Assembly: GCA_009360345.1 (NCBI GenBank)
Contig: SPDP01000003.1
Coordinates: 248,001 to 312,000, forward strand
Length of the DNA: 64,000 bases
Direction: 5' to 3'
Source of the DNA: Alcaligenaceae bacterium SAGV5
GTDB lineage: Bacteria > Pseudomonadota > Gammaproteobacteria > Burkholderiales > Burkholderiaceae_B
Positions 30,581 to 41,097 of this stretch are shown in pieces. The first letter of the stretch is position 1. Each line of letters starts with the position of its first letter. Position numbers and translations under genes: made by a program. Under the pieces are notes generated by a model, which saw nothing but the letters and a program-made list of their open reading frames with translations, made no database searches and was not told the DNA's origin.

Positions 30581-32488
30581 CTACTCCAGTACGCGCGACA
30601 CTTCGTAGATGGCGGTCGTGCCGCTGACCTCGTTGCCGACGAGCAGCAGCGGCTGGCCGGTGGGCGACTTGGCGGCGGGCACGAACTTCAGGCCTTCAGG
30701 TCCGAGATCGCCCATCTTGGCGAGGTTCTCGTTCGACGGCGCTTCCGTCCAGTTGGCGCGGGTATTGAAGTAGTCCATGAACACCGGCGCCTTGGGATCG
30801 GTGATGTCATAGACCATTACGCCGCCCATGCGCTCCAGGCCGATGAAGGCGAAGGTCTTGTCACCCAGCACGCCGATTTCCACGCCTTCGGGTTCGGGGC
30901 CCTTCGAGGCGCTGCGGCTGTCGAAAGTGGCTTTCTGGTCGTGGCCGGTGTTGAAGTAGGCGGCGCAGGGCACGTCGCGGTCGGGGCCGATCTTGCACGA
31001 ATCGCTGGCCAGCATGCGCTCGAACTGCGCGCCCGAGTCCCACACCAGCTTGCCGTCCTGGTCCCAGATCGAGAACGAGCGGCCGCCGTAGGCATACAGG
31101 TGGTCGTACATGATGCGGTCGCCATTGGGGTCCTCGATGCCCTGGGCGTTGAACTTGACCGGCTTGCCGGTGGCGTCCTGGCGATAGCCCATGGTCCACG
31201 AGATCTTCAGGCGGCCCAGGATGTCATCGTCGCGGCACGTGCCCGGTTTGCCGGCGGTGGCGCCGCAATAGGCGAAGGTCGCGGGGTTCAGCAGGGCGCC
31301 GGCGGCCAGCGCGTCGAGCTGCGGCGGCAGGTCGTCGCCCCGGCGGCGGGCAAAGCCGCTGGTATGGACCAGGTGCTTGACGCGGAATTCCTCGACGAAT
31401 CCCTTGTTGGCGTCGCCCTTCCAGTAGGCGTCGTCGTCTTCGCCCCACGCCCGCGCGTCGCCTTCGTTGGCGGTCACGAGATAAGTCTTGCCGCCCGCGG
31501 TGTAGGAAGCGATGGCATCAGGCAGGTACATGCCGCGCACGCCGGGGAAGGTGCGGATGTCCAGCTTGGCCGGATCGTCGCTGGCGTCCAGTGCATTGCT
31601 TTCCAGGCCATGGTCCTTGTAGCCCAGCGGCAGGATGTCGGTCACGGTAGCCGTGGCGATGTCGATGCGCGCCAGGGCGTTGTTCTCCTGCAGCGTGGCC
31701 CACGCGGTCTTGCCGTCGGCGGACACGGCGATGTATTCGGGCTCGAAATCCTGGGACGCGCTGGCCTTGGGCCCGAAGATGCGAACGCCCTTGGCGCGCA
31801 GTTCGGCTTCCTTGCCGTTCCAGGCGGTGAAGCCGGCCACCCTGGCCGACGGCGCGGCGGGGTTCGACACGTCGATGACGCTAATCGAGCCGACCGGGTC
31901 GATCTGGTAGTCGTCGCTGGGTTCCCCTTCGTTGGCGACCAGCAGCGTCTTGCCGTCCGGCGTGAAGGTCAGCATGTCGGGCAGGGCGCCCACGCCGGCC
32001 TTGCCCAGCAGGGCCAGCGTGTCGGCCTTGTACAGCGCGGCGAAGCCCGGATCCGTCTTCCTGGCGGCCTGGATGGCGACTGCGACGATGCCGCCGTGGA
32101 CGGCAACGCTGTTGATCTGGGCGCCGGTCGAGATGGTCGAAGCGTCGATCGTGCCGATGTGCTTGGGGCTGGCGGGTGTGCTCAGATCCAGCACGTCGAC
32201 CACGCCGTTGAGGGCGTTGACGACGAAGCCGCGCTTGCTGGCGGCGTCGAAGGCGGGGATTTCAGCGGCGCTGACACCGAACTGGCCGGCGGAGTAGCGG
32301 CCCAGCATCTTCAGGCTGATGCTCTTGGGCGTCGGCTCGGCGACGGGCGGCGGGGTGACGGGCGGCGTGGTGGGAGCCGCATCGTCGCCGCCGTCGCTCA
32401 GGCAGGCCGCCAGGGGAATGGCGACCGCCAGGGCGCACAGGCTGCGGGCAAGTATCGTCATGCGCGAGGGCTGGGTGGCGAGTGTCAT
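30581..32488 (-). CDS. Choice-of-anchor I / alkaline-phosphatase-like lipoprotein
   Basis: An exported protein of about 635 aa with a lipobox (VAIPLAAC) followed by a proline/threonine linker. The body is a long beta-propeller-type repeat (for example LDLSTPASPKHIG, ISVIDVSNPAAPSARVAGF, MVYDITDPKAPVFMDYF), as in the choice-of-anchor I family that includes atypical alkaline phosphatases of cyanobacteria. Calcium- or metal-rich acidic turns are frequent. I set the start at 32488; 32461 and 32524 are in frame too, all without a clear ribosome site. The tandem GTCAT elements upstream may indicate phosphate control. Enzyme activity is not established by sequence. Confidence 0.75.
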   Translation of the reverse strand: MTLATQPSRMTILARSLCALAVAIPLAACLSDGGDDAAPTTPPVTPPPVAEPTPKSISLKMLGRYSAGQFGVSAAEIPAFDAASKRGFVVNALNGVVDVLDLSTPASPKHIGTIDASTISTGAQINSVAVHGGIVAVAIQAARKTDPGFAALYKADTLALLGKAGVGALPDMLTFTPDGKTLLVANEGEPSDDYQIDPVGSISVIDVSNPAAPSARVAGFTAWNGKEAELRAKGVRIFGPKASASQDFEPEYIAVSADGKTAWATLQENNALARIDIATATVTDILPLGYKDHGLESNALDASDDPAKLDIRTFPGVRGMYLPDAIASYTAGGKTYLVTANEGDARAWGEDDDAYWKGDANKGFVEEFRVKHLVHTSGFARRRGDDLPPQLDALAAGALLNPATFAYCGATAGKPGTCRDDDILGRLKISWTMGYRQDATGKPVKFNAQGIEDPNGDRIMYDHLYAYGGRSFSIWDQDGKLVWDSGAQFERMLASDSCKIGPDRDVPCAAYFNTGHDQKATFDSRSASKGPEPEGVEIGVLGDKTFAFIGLERMGGVMVYDITDPKAPVFMDYFNTRANWTEAPSNENLAKMGDLGPEGLKFVPAAKSPTGQPLLLVGNEVSGTTAIYEVSRVLE

Positions 32489-32522
32489 GGTTCGGTCGGG
32501 TGGGTTGGACAAGCGCCGCATC

Positions 32523-32546
32523 ATGACGGAGTAACATGACAGTCAT
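32523..32546 (-). promoter_or_regulatory. GTCAT repeats upstream of the lipoprotein gene (possible PhoB-type site)
   Basis: On the minus strand ATGACTGTCAT is followed after a short gap by CCGTCAT. PhoB boxes are direct CTGTCAT repeats with 11-bp periodicity; here the spacing is 13, so the match is imperfect. It lies 35 bp before the chosen start. Confidence 0.25.
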
Positions 32547-32608
32547 ATGTAAGGATTCCAGGCGCCCGGACGGTGTCCGGACCCGAACGAAGCCGCCTCG
32601 CGCGGTAG

Positions 32609-34164
<1,556 letters not shown>

Positions 34165-34216
34165 GAAGAATGCCGGGGCGCCGCGCGGCCCGAAGACGGG
34201 CGGCAGCCCCCGGGGT

Positions 34217-34234
34217 GGCCGCCGCCCGGCGGCC
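34217..34234. terminator. Terminator-like hairpin between ldcA and phaG
   Basis: GGCCGCC and GGCGGCC flank a GCCC loop in the 98-bp convergent gap between ldcA and phaG, so it could serve both directions. No T-tract on either side. Confidence 0.4.
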
Positions 34235-34262
34235 GGGGGCGCCTTGACGTGCCGGGCGCCCG

Positions 34263-34697
34263 TCAGGACGCAGGGGGCGGCCCCCGCTTTTCGTCCGCGG
34301 GGTAGTAGTGCTCGTCATCCAGCGTGTCCGTCCGGAACCGCGCAGACGTAGCGGCCCCGTCCGGAAGCGGCACATCCTTGCCCGCCCGCCGATGCCGGTA
34401 GAGCGCCGCGCGGGCCAGCATCAGCGTCGTCGCCGGCACGGTCAGCGTCAGGAAAACCGCGATCAGCACCTCGTGCAGCGCCGGCCCCTCGTCGGTCATC
34501 GAGAAGTACAGCATCGAGGCCAGCACGATGAACACCATGCCCATCGTCGCGCCCAGCGTGGGGCCGTGCATGCGCTGATAGAAACTGTGGAAGCGCCACA
34601 GCCCCAGGCAGCCGAGCAGGGTCAGCAGGCCGCCCGCCACCAGCAGCAGCGAAGCCAGGATCTCGGCCCACAACGGCAGAAGCATGTCGCCGCTCAT
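34263..34697 (-). CDS. phaG: Monovalent cation/proton antiporter subunit G
   Basis: A 144-aa MnhG/PhaG subunit with three membrane segments; the conserved GLWRFHSFYQRMHGPTLGATMG region is present. The tail is a longer-than-usual polar extension (DGAATSARFRTDTLDDEHYYP). Start at 34697 overlaps the phaF stop. Last gene of the pha operon. Confidence 0.9.
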   Translation of the reverse strand: MSGDMLLPLWAEILASLLLVAGGLLTLLGCLGLWRFHSFYQRMHGPTLGATMGMVFIVLASMLYFSMTDEGPALHEVLIAVFLTLTVPATTLMLARAALYRHRRAGKDVPLPDGAATSARFRTDTLDDEHYYPADEKRGPPPAS

Positions 34698-34972
34698 TCG
34701 ATCACCTCGCCGCGAAGCAGGAATTTGGCCAGGGCGACCGAGCTGACGAAGCCCAGCAGCGCGATGGTCACCGCGGCTTCGAAGTACTCGGTGCTGCCGG
34801 TCCGTATGCCCAGCACCAGCAGCATCAGCATGGCGCAGATATACATGGTGTCCAGCGCCAGCACCCGGTCCTGCGCGGCCGGTCCCTTGAGCAGGCGCAG
34901 CGTGGCCAGCAGCATGGCGATGGCGATGCACAGCAACGAGAACAGGCTGGCCCAATCGAGCATGCCATTCAT
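34694..34972 (-). CDS. phaF: Monovalent cation/proton antiporter subunit F
   Basis: A 92-aa MnhF/PhaF subunit with three membrane helices; RLLKGPAAQDRVLALDTM is the family signature. ATGA overlaps at both ends (phaE before, phaG after) show tight coupling inside the pha operon. Confidence 0.92.
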   Translation of the reverse strand: MNGMLDWASLFSLLCIAIAMLLATLRLLKGPAAQDRVLALDTMYICAMLMLLVLGIRTGSTEYFEAAVTIALLGFVSSVALAKFLLRGEVIE

Positions 34973-35460
34973 TCGAAGATCTCCATCAGCGGTTGTTCGT
35001 AGCGGGACCGGATCGTGTCGATCCAGTACTGCTCGTCGTTCAGGTCCAGCACGTGGATGAGCAGCCAGCTCTTGTCATCCGACAGTTCGATGCAGACCGT
35101 CCCCGGGATCGCGGTCAGGATGAGCGCGAGGGTGGTCAGGCCGTGGGCGTCCTGAAGGGTAAGCGGCATCCGGATGAAGCCGGAGTTGTCGCGGCGGGCC
35201 TTGGAGCCCAGGATGACGCGCGCGACATCGAAATTGGACTTGATGCTGTCCAGGATGACGACGCCCAGCAGCTTCAGCGCGACGCCGGGCCGGCGCAGGC
35301 GGGCTCTGACCGGCCGCAGCGGCGCGGTCCACAGCGGCACGGCGATGGCCAGCAATGCGCCCAGCAGGATGTGGCCCAGCGAGAGCGTCTGGTTGAGAAG
35401 CAGCCACATCGCCAGCAGGAACAGCGAGGTGAGCGGCCAGGGAACGATGCGTCTGATCAT
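34969..35460 (-). CDS. phaE: Monovalent cation/proton antiporter subunit E
   Basis: A 163-aa MnhE/PhaE subunit: two close N-terminal membrane segments (SLFLLAMWLLLNQTLSLGHI), a cytoplasmic domain and the typical TLALILTAIPGTVCIEL segment and WLLIHVLDL ending. Coupled to phaD and phaF by 4-bp overlaps. Confidence 0.92.
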   Translation of the reverse strand: MIRRIVPWPLTSLFLLAMWLLLNQTLSLGHILLGALLAIAVPLWTAPLRPVRARLRRPGVALKLLGVVILDSIKSNFDVARVILGSKARRDNSGFIRMPLTLQDAHGLTTLALILTAIPGTVCIELSDDKSWLLIHVLDLNDEQYWIDTIRSRYEQPLMEIFE

Positions 35461-37103
35461 GGGGTGGCGCCTCCTGGGCCGGCCTGCCGGGTCGACATGA
35501 TGCCGCGCACGTAGTCTTCGGGGTGATGCAGGGCACGGGCCGTGTCGTTGAAATAGCGCATGGCGGGCTGGGCCTGGACCATCAGCACGATGCCGAGCAC
35601 CAGCATGGCGGCGATGGGGAAGACCTCGATCAGGCGCAGGCGGGGCTGGGCGCGGCCGGAAGGCACCCAGAAGGCGCGTATGCCGATGCGGGTGAGGGAC
35701 ACGATGGTCGTCAGGCCGGAGACCACCAGCAGGGCCAGCAGCACCCAGGCCAGCACGGGTTCGGGATTGCCGACCTCGGGCGTGAGCCCGTCAGGGTTCA
35801 GGATGGTGGTCAGCAGCGCGAACTTGGCCACGAAGCCCGACAGCGGCGGCAGTCCGGACAGCACCAGCGCGCAGGCGATGAAACTGAGCCCGAGGAAGGC
35901 CATGGCGGCGGGGATGGCCACGCCGATGTCGGTCGTGCTCATGTCTTCTTCGGCGTCGGCGGAGCGGTCCAGGCCGAAGGCCTCGAGCGTGACCGCTAGC
36001 AGGTCGGCGCCGAAGGTCCGGCTGCGTTCCATCAGTTCCTGCAGCAGGAAGAAGGCGCCCAGCGCCAGCGTCGAGCTGACCAGGTAGAACAGGGCGGCGG
36101 CCGTCACGCTGTCGCGGCCGAAGCCTATGGCCGACAGCAGGGTGCCGGAGGAGATGATGACCGCGAAGCCCGCCAGCCGTCCGGTGTTCTGCGAGGCCAG
36201 CATGCCCAGCGTGCCGAAGGTCAGCGTCGCCAGTCCGATGTACAGGATCCATTGCTGGACGAAGCCGCTGGACTCGCCGGCCTGTTCCCCGAACATCAGC
36301 AGCGAGAGCCGCAGGATCACATACACGCCCACCTTGGTCATGATGGAGAACAGGGCGGCGGCTGGCGGCGAGGCGGCGGCATAGGAGGTCGGCAGCCAGA
36401 AGTTCAGCGGCCAGGCGCCCGCCTTGGTCAGGAAGGCCACGCCCAGGATGGCGGCGCCGGCTTCCATCAGCATGCGGTCGGAGGCCTCGACCTGGCCGAT
36501 GCGCACGGCCACGTCCGCCATGTTGAGCGTACCGGTCACGCCGTAGATCAGCGCCACGCCGATCAGGAACAGCGAGGATCCGACCAGGTTGACGGCGATG
36601 TAGTGCAGGCCGGCCTTGACCCGCTGCGGCCCGGATCCGTGCAGCAGCAGCCCATACGAGGCGGCCAGCAGGATTTCGAAGAAGACGAACAGGTTGAAGA
36701 GATCGGCCGTCAGGAACGCGCCGTTGAGCCCCATGAGCTGGAGCTGGAACAACGGGTGGAAATGGACGCCCGCGCGGTGCCATCTGGCCAGCGAGTACAG
36801 CAGCGAGCCCAGCGCCATGATGGCGGTCAGCAGCAGCATGAGGGCCGACAGCCGGTCCAGCGCCAGCGCGATGCCGAATGGCGCGGGCCAGTTGGCGGCC
36901 AGGTAGACCGCGACCCGCAACGGGCCGGTGTCCGCCTGCCGCAGCAGCGCGATGGCCACGATCAGCAGGGCGAGCGTGGCCACCACGTTGACCACGGCTT
37001 TCGCCGTCGCGCGCCCCTCGCCCAGCAGCAGCATGAAGCCGGCCACCAGCATGGGCAGGACGATGGGAACGATCATGAGATGGTCGTGCCAGGACAGCAT
37101 CAT
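35457..37103 (-). CDS. phaD: Monovalent cation/proton antiporter subunit D
   Basis: A 548-aa proton-translocating membrane subunit related to NuoM/NuoN, with about fourteen helices. The ALMLLLTAIMALGSLLYSLA and FLTKAGAWPLNFWLPTSYAAA segments hold the conserved glutamate/lysine region of this family. Length is normal. In a complete complex it works beside PhaA, which here lacks its own NuoL-like part, so PhaD would be the only intact proton-antiporter-type subunit. Overlaps phaC and phaE by 4 bp. Confidence 0.93.
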   Translation of the reverse strand: MMLSWHDHLMIVPIVLPMLVAGFMLLLGEGRATAKAVVNVVATLALLIVAIALLRQADTGPLRVAVYLAANWPAPFGIALALDRLSALMLLLTAIMALGSLLYSLARWHRAGVHFHPLFQLQLMGLNGAFLTADLFNLFVFFEILLAASYGLLLHGSGPQRVKAGLHYIAVNLVGSSLFLIGVALIYGVTGTLNMADVAVRIGQVEASDRMLMEAGAAILGVAFLTKAGAWPLNFWLPTSYAAASPPAAALFSIMTKVGVYVILRLSLLMFGEQAGESSGFVQQWILYIGLATLTFGTLGMLASQNTGRLAGFAVIISSGTLLSAIGFGRDSVTAAALFYLVSSTLALGAFFLLQELMERSRTFGADLLAVTLEAFGLDRSADAEEDMSTTDIGVAIPAAMAFLGLSFIACALVLSGLPPLSGFVAKFALLTTILNPDGLTPEVGNPEPVLAWVLLALLVVSGLTTIVSLTRIGIRAFWVPSGRAQPRLRLIEVFPIAAMLVLGIVLMVQAQPAMRYFNDTARALHHPEDYVRGIMSTRQAGPGGATP

Positions 37104-37441
37104 TCACCCTCCCGGCCGTCGACGTGGTCGGTGCCGCTCAGGCCGCGGGAGGCGAGCATGAGGACCAGGAAGAGCGCGGTCATCGCGAAGCCGATGACGA
37201 TGGCGGTCAGCACCAGCGCCTGGGGCAGCGGGTCGGCATAGTCGGCGACCTCGCTGGCGCGGCTGGCCCGCAGGATGGGGATCTGGTCCAGTGACAGCTT
37301 GCCCATCGAGAAGATGAACAGGTTCACGGCATAGGACACCAGCGAGATGCCCATGATGACCTGGAAGGTCCGCGGCCGCAGCAGCAGCCAGATCCCGGAC
37401 CCGCCCAGCGCGCCGATGGCGATGGCGATGATCACTTCCAT
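37100..37441 (-). CDS. phaC: Monovalent cation/proton antiporter subunit C
   Basis: A 113-aa NuoK-like subunit with three helices (GALGGSGIWLLLRPRTFQVIMGISLVSYAVN). The PLPQALVLTAIVIGFAMTA segment is family-typical. It overlaps the phaAB stop by 10 bp and the phaD start by 4 bp. Confidence 0.92.
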   Translation of the reverse strand: MEVIIAIAIGALGGSGIWLLLRPRTFQVIMGISLVSYAVNLFIFSMGKLSLDQIPILRASRASEVADYADPLPQALVLTAIVIGFAMTALFLVLMLASRGLSGTDHVDGREGE

Positions 37442-39057
37442 CGGGCGCCTCCCCGGGGAAGCTCGGCTTCGGCCTGCTGCGCGGCGCGGTGGCTGCGGAT
37501 GGACTGGTGGCCCAGGGCCGTAAGGATAAGCATCGTGGCTCCGACGACCAGGCTGAACACGCCCAGATCGAATAGAAAGGCGCTGGGCACGTGGATCTCG
37601 CCCACCAGGGGCAGGTGCAGGTGCGCGCTGTGCGACGTCAGGAAGGGGTAGCCGAACAGCCAGGCCCCCATGCCGGTCAGCACGGCGAACAGCAGGCCCA
37701 GGCCTATCCAGCGCTGCGGATGCAGGCGCATCTTGGACTCGACCCAGGCGGTGCCTCCCACCATGTACTGGAGAATGAAAGCCACCGACAGCGTCAGTCC
37801 GGCGACGAAACCGCCGCCGGGAAGGTTGTGCCCGCGCATGAACAGGAAGACGGCGAACAGCGCGATGATGGGCAGCGCGAGCCGGATCAGCACCGAGGGC
37901 ATCAGCAAGTAGCCTGTCGCCGGATCGTCGCCGGCGCGCGCGGCGGCGTCGGTCTTGCCCTGGTCGATCTGCTGATGCGGCAGGGCGATGCTTTCGGGCG
38001 CGGGACGGAAGCGCCGCAGCAGGGCATAGACGGTGAGCGCCACGATGCCCAGCACGGATATTTCGCCCAGCGTGTCAAAGCCGCGGAAGTCGACCAGCAA
38101 CACGTTGACGACGTTGGTGCCGCCCCCTTCGCTCAGCGCCCGCTCCAGGAAGTAGTTGGAGATGGTGTCGGGATAGGGGCGCGTCAGGACGGCATAGGCC
38201 AGCAGTGCCATGCCGGCGCCGCCCGCCACGGCGATCGCCAGGTCGCGCGCCCGGTGCAGCCAGGCGATGGCGGGCACGCGTATGCCGAGTTCCGCCGGTT
38301 CCTTGCGCCGCGGCAGCCAGCGCAGGCCGAGCAGCAGCAGGATGGTGGTCACGACTTCGACCAGCAACTGCGTCAGCGCCAGATCGGGGGCGGAAAACCA
38401 GACGAAAGTGATGCAGGTGACCAGCCCGGCGCCGCCCATCATGATCAGCGAGGCCAGCCGGTGGTACTTGGCCTGGTAGGCGGTGCCGATGGCGCAGGCG
38501 ATGCCGATCAGCCACAGGATGGCGAAAGTGGGGTCGACTGGGGATATCGGCACGGCGGCCAGCAACAGCGGCCGGCCGTACAGCGTGACGGCGGCCACCA
38601 GGATGGCGAAGGCGACGATGCCCAGCAATTGGGATTGCAGGCCGCGCGCGCCCAGGCTGTTGGTCAGGCGGTCGGCCAGCGCGGTGGTGACGCTCATGAC
38701 GCGCTCGAAAGCCCGTTTGCCGTTGAACCGGTAGAACAGCGGAAGGCGTTCGACCGTGCTCAGGCGCAGGGTCTTCTGCAGGATCAGGTACAGCGCCGAT
38801 CCGCCCACCAGCGCCACGAAACTCATGACCAGCGGCAGGTTGAAGCCGTGCCAGATGGCCAGGCTGTAGCTGGGCACCGCGTCGCCCAGGATGGCGCGCA
38901 CGGCGGTGGCCAGGAGCGGGGCGATGGTATAGCCCGGCGCCACGCCCACGGCCAGGCACAGGAAGGCCAGGACCTCGGCGGGGAAGCGCATCCAGCGAGG
39001 GGCTTCGTGCGGGGTGCGGGGCAGGTCCCTGACGAGTCGGAGGGAGGGCCGATGCAT
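37432..39057 (-). CDS. phaAB: Monovalent cation/proton antiporter subunit A/B fusion, N-terminally truncated
   Basis: The 541-aa reading frame covers only the C-terminal part of PhaA (from about PRTPHEAPRWMRFPAEVLAFL), the MbhD-like region (FVWFSAPDLALTQLLVEVVTT), the MbhE-like region, and a fused MnhB domain (GHNLPGGGFVAGLTLSVAFIL). Fused PhaAB proteins are normally well over 900 aa; the NuoL-like proton-translocating half, some 400 residues, is absent. The upstream 173 bp show no remnant, and the gene before is nhaA. No good ribosome site precedes the ATG at 39057. Either a recent deletion or a partial subunit still used; could be non-functional. Confidence 0.75.
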   Translation of the reverse strand: MHRPSLRLVRDLPRTPHEAPRWMRFPAEVLAFLCLAVGVAPGYTIAPLLATAVRAILGDAVPSYSLAIWHGFNLPLVMSFVALVGGSALYLILQKTLRLSTVERLPLFYRFNGKRAFERVMSVTTALADRLTNSLGARGLQSQLLGIVAFAILVAAVTLYGRPLLLAAVPISPVDPTFAILWLIGIACAIGTAYQAKYHRLASLIMMGGAGLVTCITFVWFSAPDLALTQLLVEVVTTILLLLGLRWLPRRKEPAELGIRVPAIAWLHRARDLAIAVAGGAGMALLAYAVLTRPYPDTISNYFLERALSEGGGTNVVNVLLVDFRGFDTLGEISVLGIVALTVYALLRRFRPAPESIALPHQQIDQGKTDAAARAGDDPATGYLLMPSVLIRLALPIIALFAVFLFMRGHNLPGGGFVAGLTLSVAFILQYMVGGTAWVESKMRLHPQRWIGLGLLFAVLTGMGAWLFGYPFLTSHSAHLHLPLVGEIHVPSAFLFDLGVFSLVVGATMLILTALGHQSIRSHRAAQQAEAELPRGGARWK

Positions 39058-39230
39058 GCTCGAGTCGGGTTCGTTGCCCCGGGGCGGGCGGGGCGGATAG
39101 GCGGGATGGCCGATCAAACGCCGGAGTATGAGCAGGAAATCCAGTGGCGTCAATTCTTCGGGGGCCGCCCGCCGGCACGCGGCCGCGGCACCCGCCCGCG
39201 GCACCCGCCCGCGTTGCGTGGGCCGGCGCG

Positions 39231-41063
39231 TCAGCCTTCGGCCGGCGGCCGCCCCGCGCCCCACAGAATGGCCACGCCGATCAGCGAGGACAGGATGGAG
39301 CCGATGAACACCGCGACCTTGGCCGCGGCGAAATCGGCTTCCACCGGGAAGGCCTGTCCCGAAATGAACAGGGACATGGTGAAGCCTATGCCGGCCAGCG
39401 CCCCGGCGCCCACCAACTGCCGCCACGAGTAGTCGGCGGGTTTGCGCGCGATGCCCAGCCGGACGGCCAGCGCCGATGCCAGGACGAGCCCCAGCGGTTT
39501 GCCGACGACCAGTCCGGCGATGATGGCGAGCGACAGCTGGCCGTGGCTGGACAGGACATCGGGCGCAAGCGCCACGCCGGCATTGGCCAGGGCGAACAGC
39601 GGCAGCACGACATAGCTGGAGCGCGCGCCGGTCGTTCGCAGCAACCGGTCGGCGGGCGACTCCAGGCGATCATGGATGGCGTCGAACGCGGCCAGCGCGG
39701 GCAGCGAGGGACCGTGCCGCAGGACCTCGCCGCTGCGGCGCGCTTCGGCTGTCAGGATGGCGTCGGCCTGGGCCACCAGCGTGGGCAGGTTGGGGGGCGG
39801 ACGAGTCGGAATGAACATCGCCAGCAGCACGCCGGCCATGGTCGCGTGCAGGCCGCTCGCGTGGACGCAGGCCCACAACAGGATGCCAGTCAGGGCGTAG
39901 GGCGCGACGCGATAGATGTGGGCCTTGTTGAGCAGCGCCAGCAGGCCCACCAGGGCCGCGGCGGCGGCCAGGTAGCCCAGGTTCAGCGAGCCGGAATAGA
40001 ACAGGGCGACCACCACGATGGAGCCTATGTCGTCGACGATGGCCGCGGCGGTCAGGAACACCCGCAGCGCGATGGGGACGCGGCTGCCCATCATCGCGAT
40101 CAACGCGATGGCAAAGGCGGTGTCGGTGGCCATGGGCACGCCCCAGCCGTGCGACCACGGACCGGCGGGAACGACCAGGCTGTAGACCTGCGCGGGCACG
40201 AGCATGCCGCCCAGGGCCGCCGCCACCGGCAGCGCGGCCGACCGCAGATTGGCCAGGTGGCCCACGGTGAATTCGCGCTTGATCTCCAGCCCCACGACCA
40301 GGAAGAAGATGGTCAGCAGGCCGTCGTTGATCCAGTGCAGCAGCGACATGCCGAAGCCGGCCTGCCCGAACGAGATGGCCAGGGGCGTTTCCCACAGCGC
40401 GGCGAAGCTCTCGCCCAGTTCTGAGTTCGTGAGCAGGACCGCCAGGGCGGCCGCGAGCAGGAGCAGCACGCCGGCCGACGGTGCCCAGCCCGCGAAGTCC
40501 TGCGCCACGCTGCGCAGGCGATGGCCCGGGGTCCGCAGCATGGCGTCGGTGAATGAACTTTCGTCCCAGGGGCCGTCGTAGCGGCGGCCGTTGATGAAGA
40601 AGGTGGGCGTGACCATGACCCGGCTGGCCCGGGCGCTGGCGACGTCGGCCTCGACCCGGGCCCGGGCCTGGGCGTCGCCGGCCGCCTGGGCCGCGCCGGC
40701 GGATGGAACGCCCAGTTCGCTGGCGACGAGAGACAGGTCTTCCTCGGACAGCGTGCGCGAATGCGTCATCAGCGTGACGTGGGCGTCCCAGAACTGGCGG
40801 GAGTCGCGCGCGTGCTCCGCCAGTTCCGCCGCGCGGCGCGCGATGTCGCTGCCCGGCAGCGGATAGTGCCGGAACACATAGCGCAGCCGGTCGCCCAGTT
40901 GATGCCGGATCTCGGCGATGCGCTCGTTGGCGGCCCGGCAGTACGGGCAGGCGTAGCTGCCATATTCGACCAGCGTGATGGCGGCATCGGCGGGGCCGAG
41001 GATGTGGTCCCGGGCGTCGTCCACCGGTTGGTCGAGCCGGGCGGTCAGGCTTTCTTGCGACAC
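39231..41063 (-). CDS. nhaA: NhaA sodium/proton antiporter with N-terminal DsbA-like domain
   Basis: A 610-aa fusion. Residues about 1-185 form a DsbA/thioredoxin-like domain ([19 protein letters not shown] with [20 protein letters not shown] carries the cis-proline). From about 200 comes a full Nha[40 protein letters not shown] (the paired-aspartate region is [14 protein letters not shown]), ending [15 protein letters not shown]. No export signal precedes the redox domain. The GTG start at 41063 has AAGGGAA upstream. It lies 34 bp after ltrA and directly before the truncated phaAB, so ltrA-nhaA-pha is probably one operon for ion or pH homeostasis. Confidence 0.9.
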   Translation of the reverse strand: MSQESLTARLDQPVDDARDHILGPADAAITLVEYGSYACPYCRAANERIAEIRHQLGDRLRYVFRHYPLPGSDIARRAAELAEHARDSRQFWDAHVTLMTHSRTLSEEDLSLVASELGVPSAGAAQAAGDAQARARVEADVASARASRVMVTPTFFINGRRYDGPWDESSFTDAMLRTPGHRLRSVAQDFAGWAPSAGVLLLLAAALAVLLTNSELGESFAALWETPLAISFGQAGFGMSLLHWINDGLLTIFFLVVGLEIKREFTVGHLANLRSAALPVAAALGGMLVPAQVYSLVVPAGPWSHGWGVPMATDTAFAIALIAMMGSRVPIALRVFLTAAAIVDDIGSIVVVALFYSGSLNLGYLAAAAALVGLLALLNKAHIYRVAPYALTGILLWACVHASGLHATMAGVLLAMFIPTRPPPNLPTLVAQADAILTAEARRSGEVLRHGPSLPALAAFDAIHDRLESPADRLLRTTGARSSYVVLPLFALANAGVALAPDVLSSHGQLSLAIIAGLVVGKPLGLVLASALAVRLGIARKPADYSWRQLVGAGALAGIGFTMSLFISGQAFPVEADFAAAKVAVFIGSILSSLIGVAILWGAGRPPAEG

Positions 41064-41097
41064 GTGATTCCCTTGGGTTGAGTGGCGCCGGGGCGAT

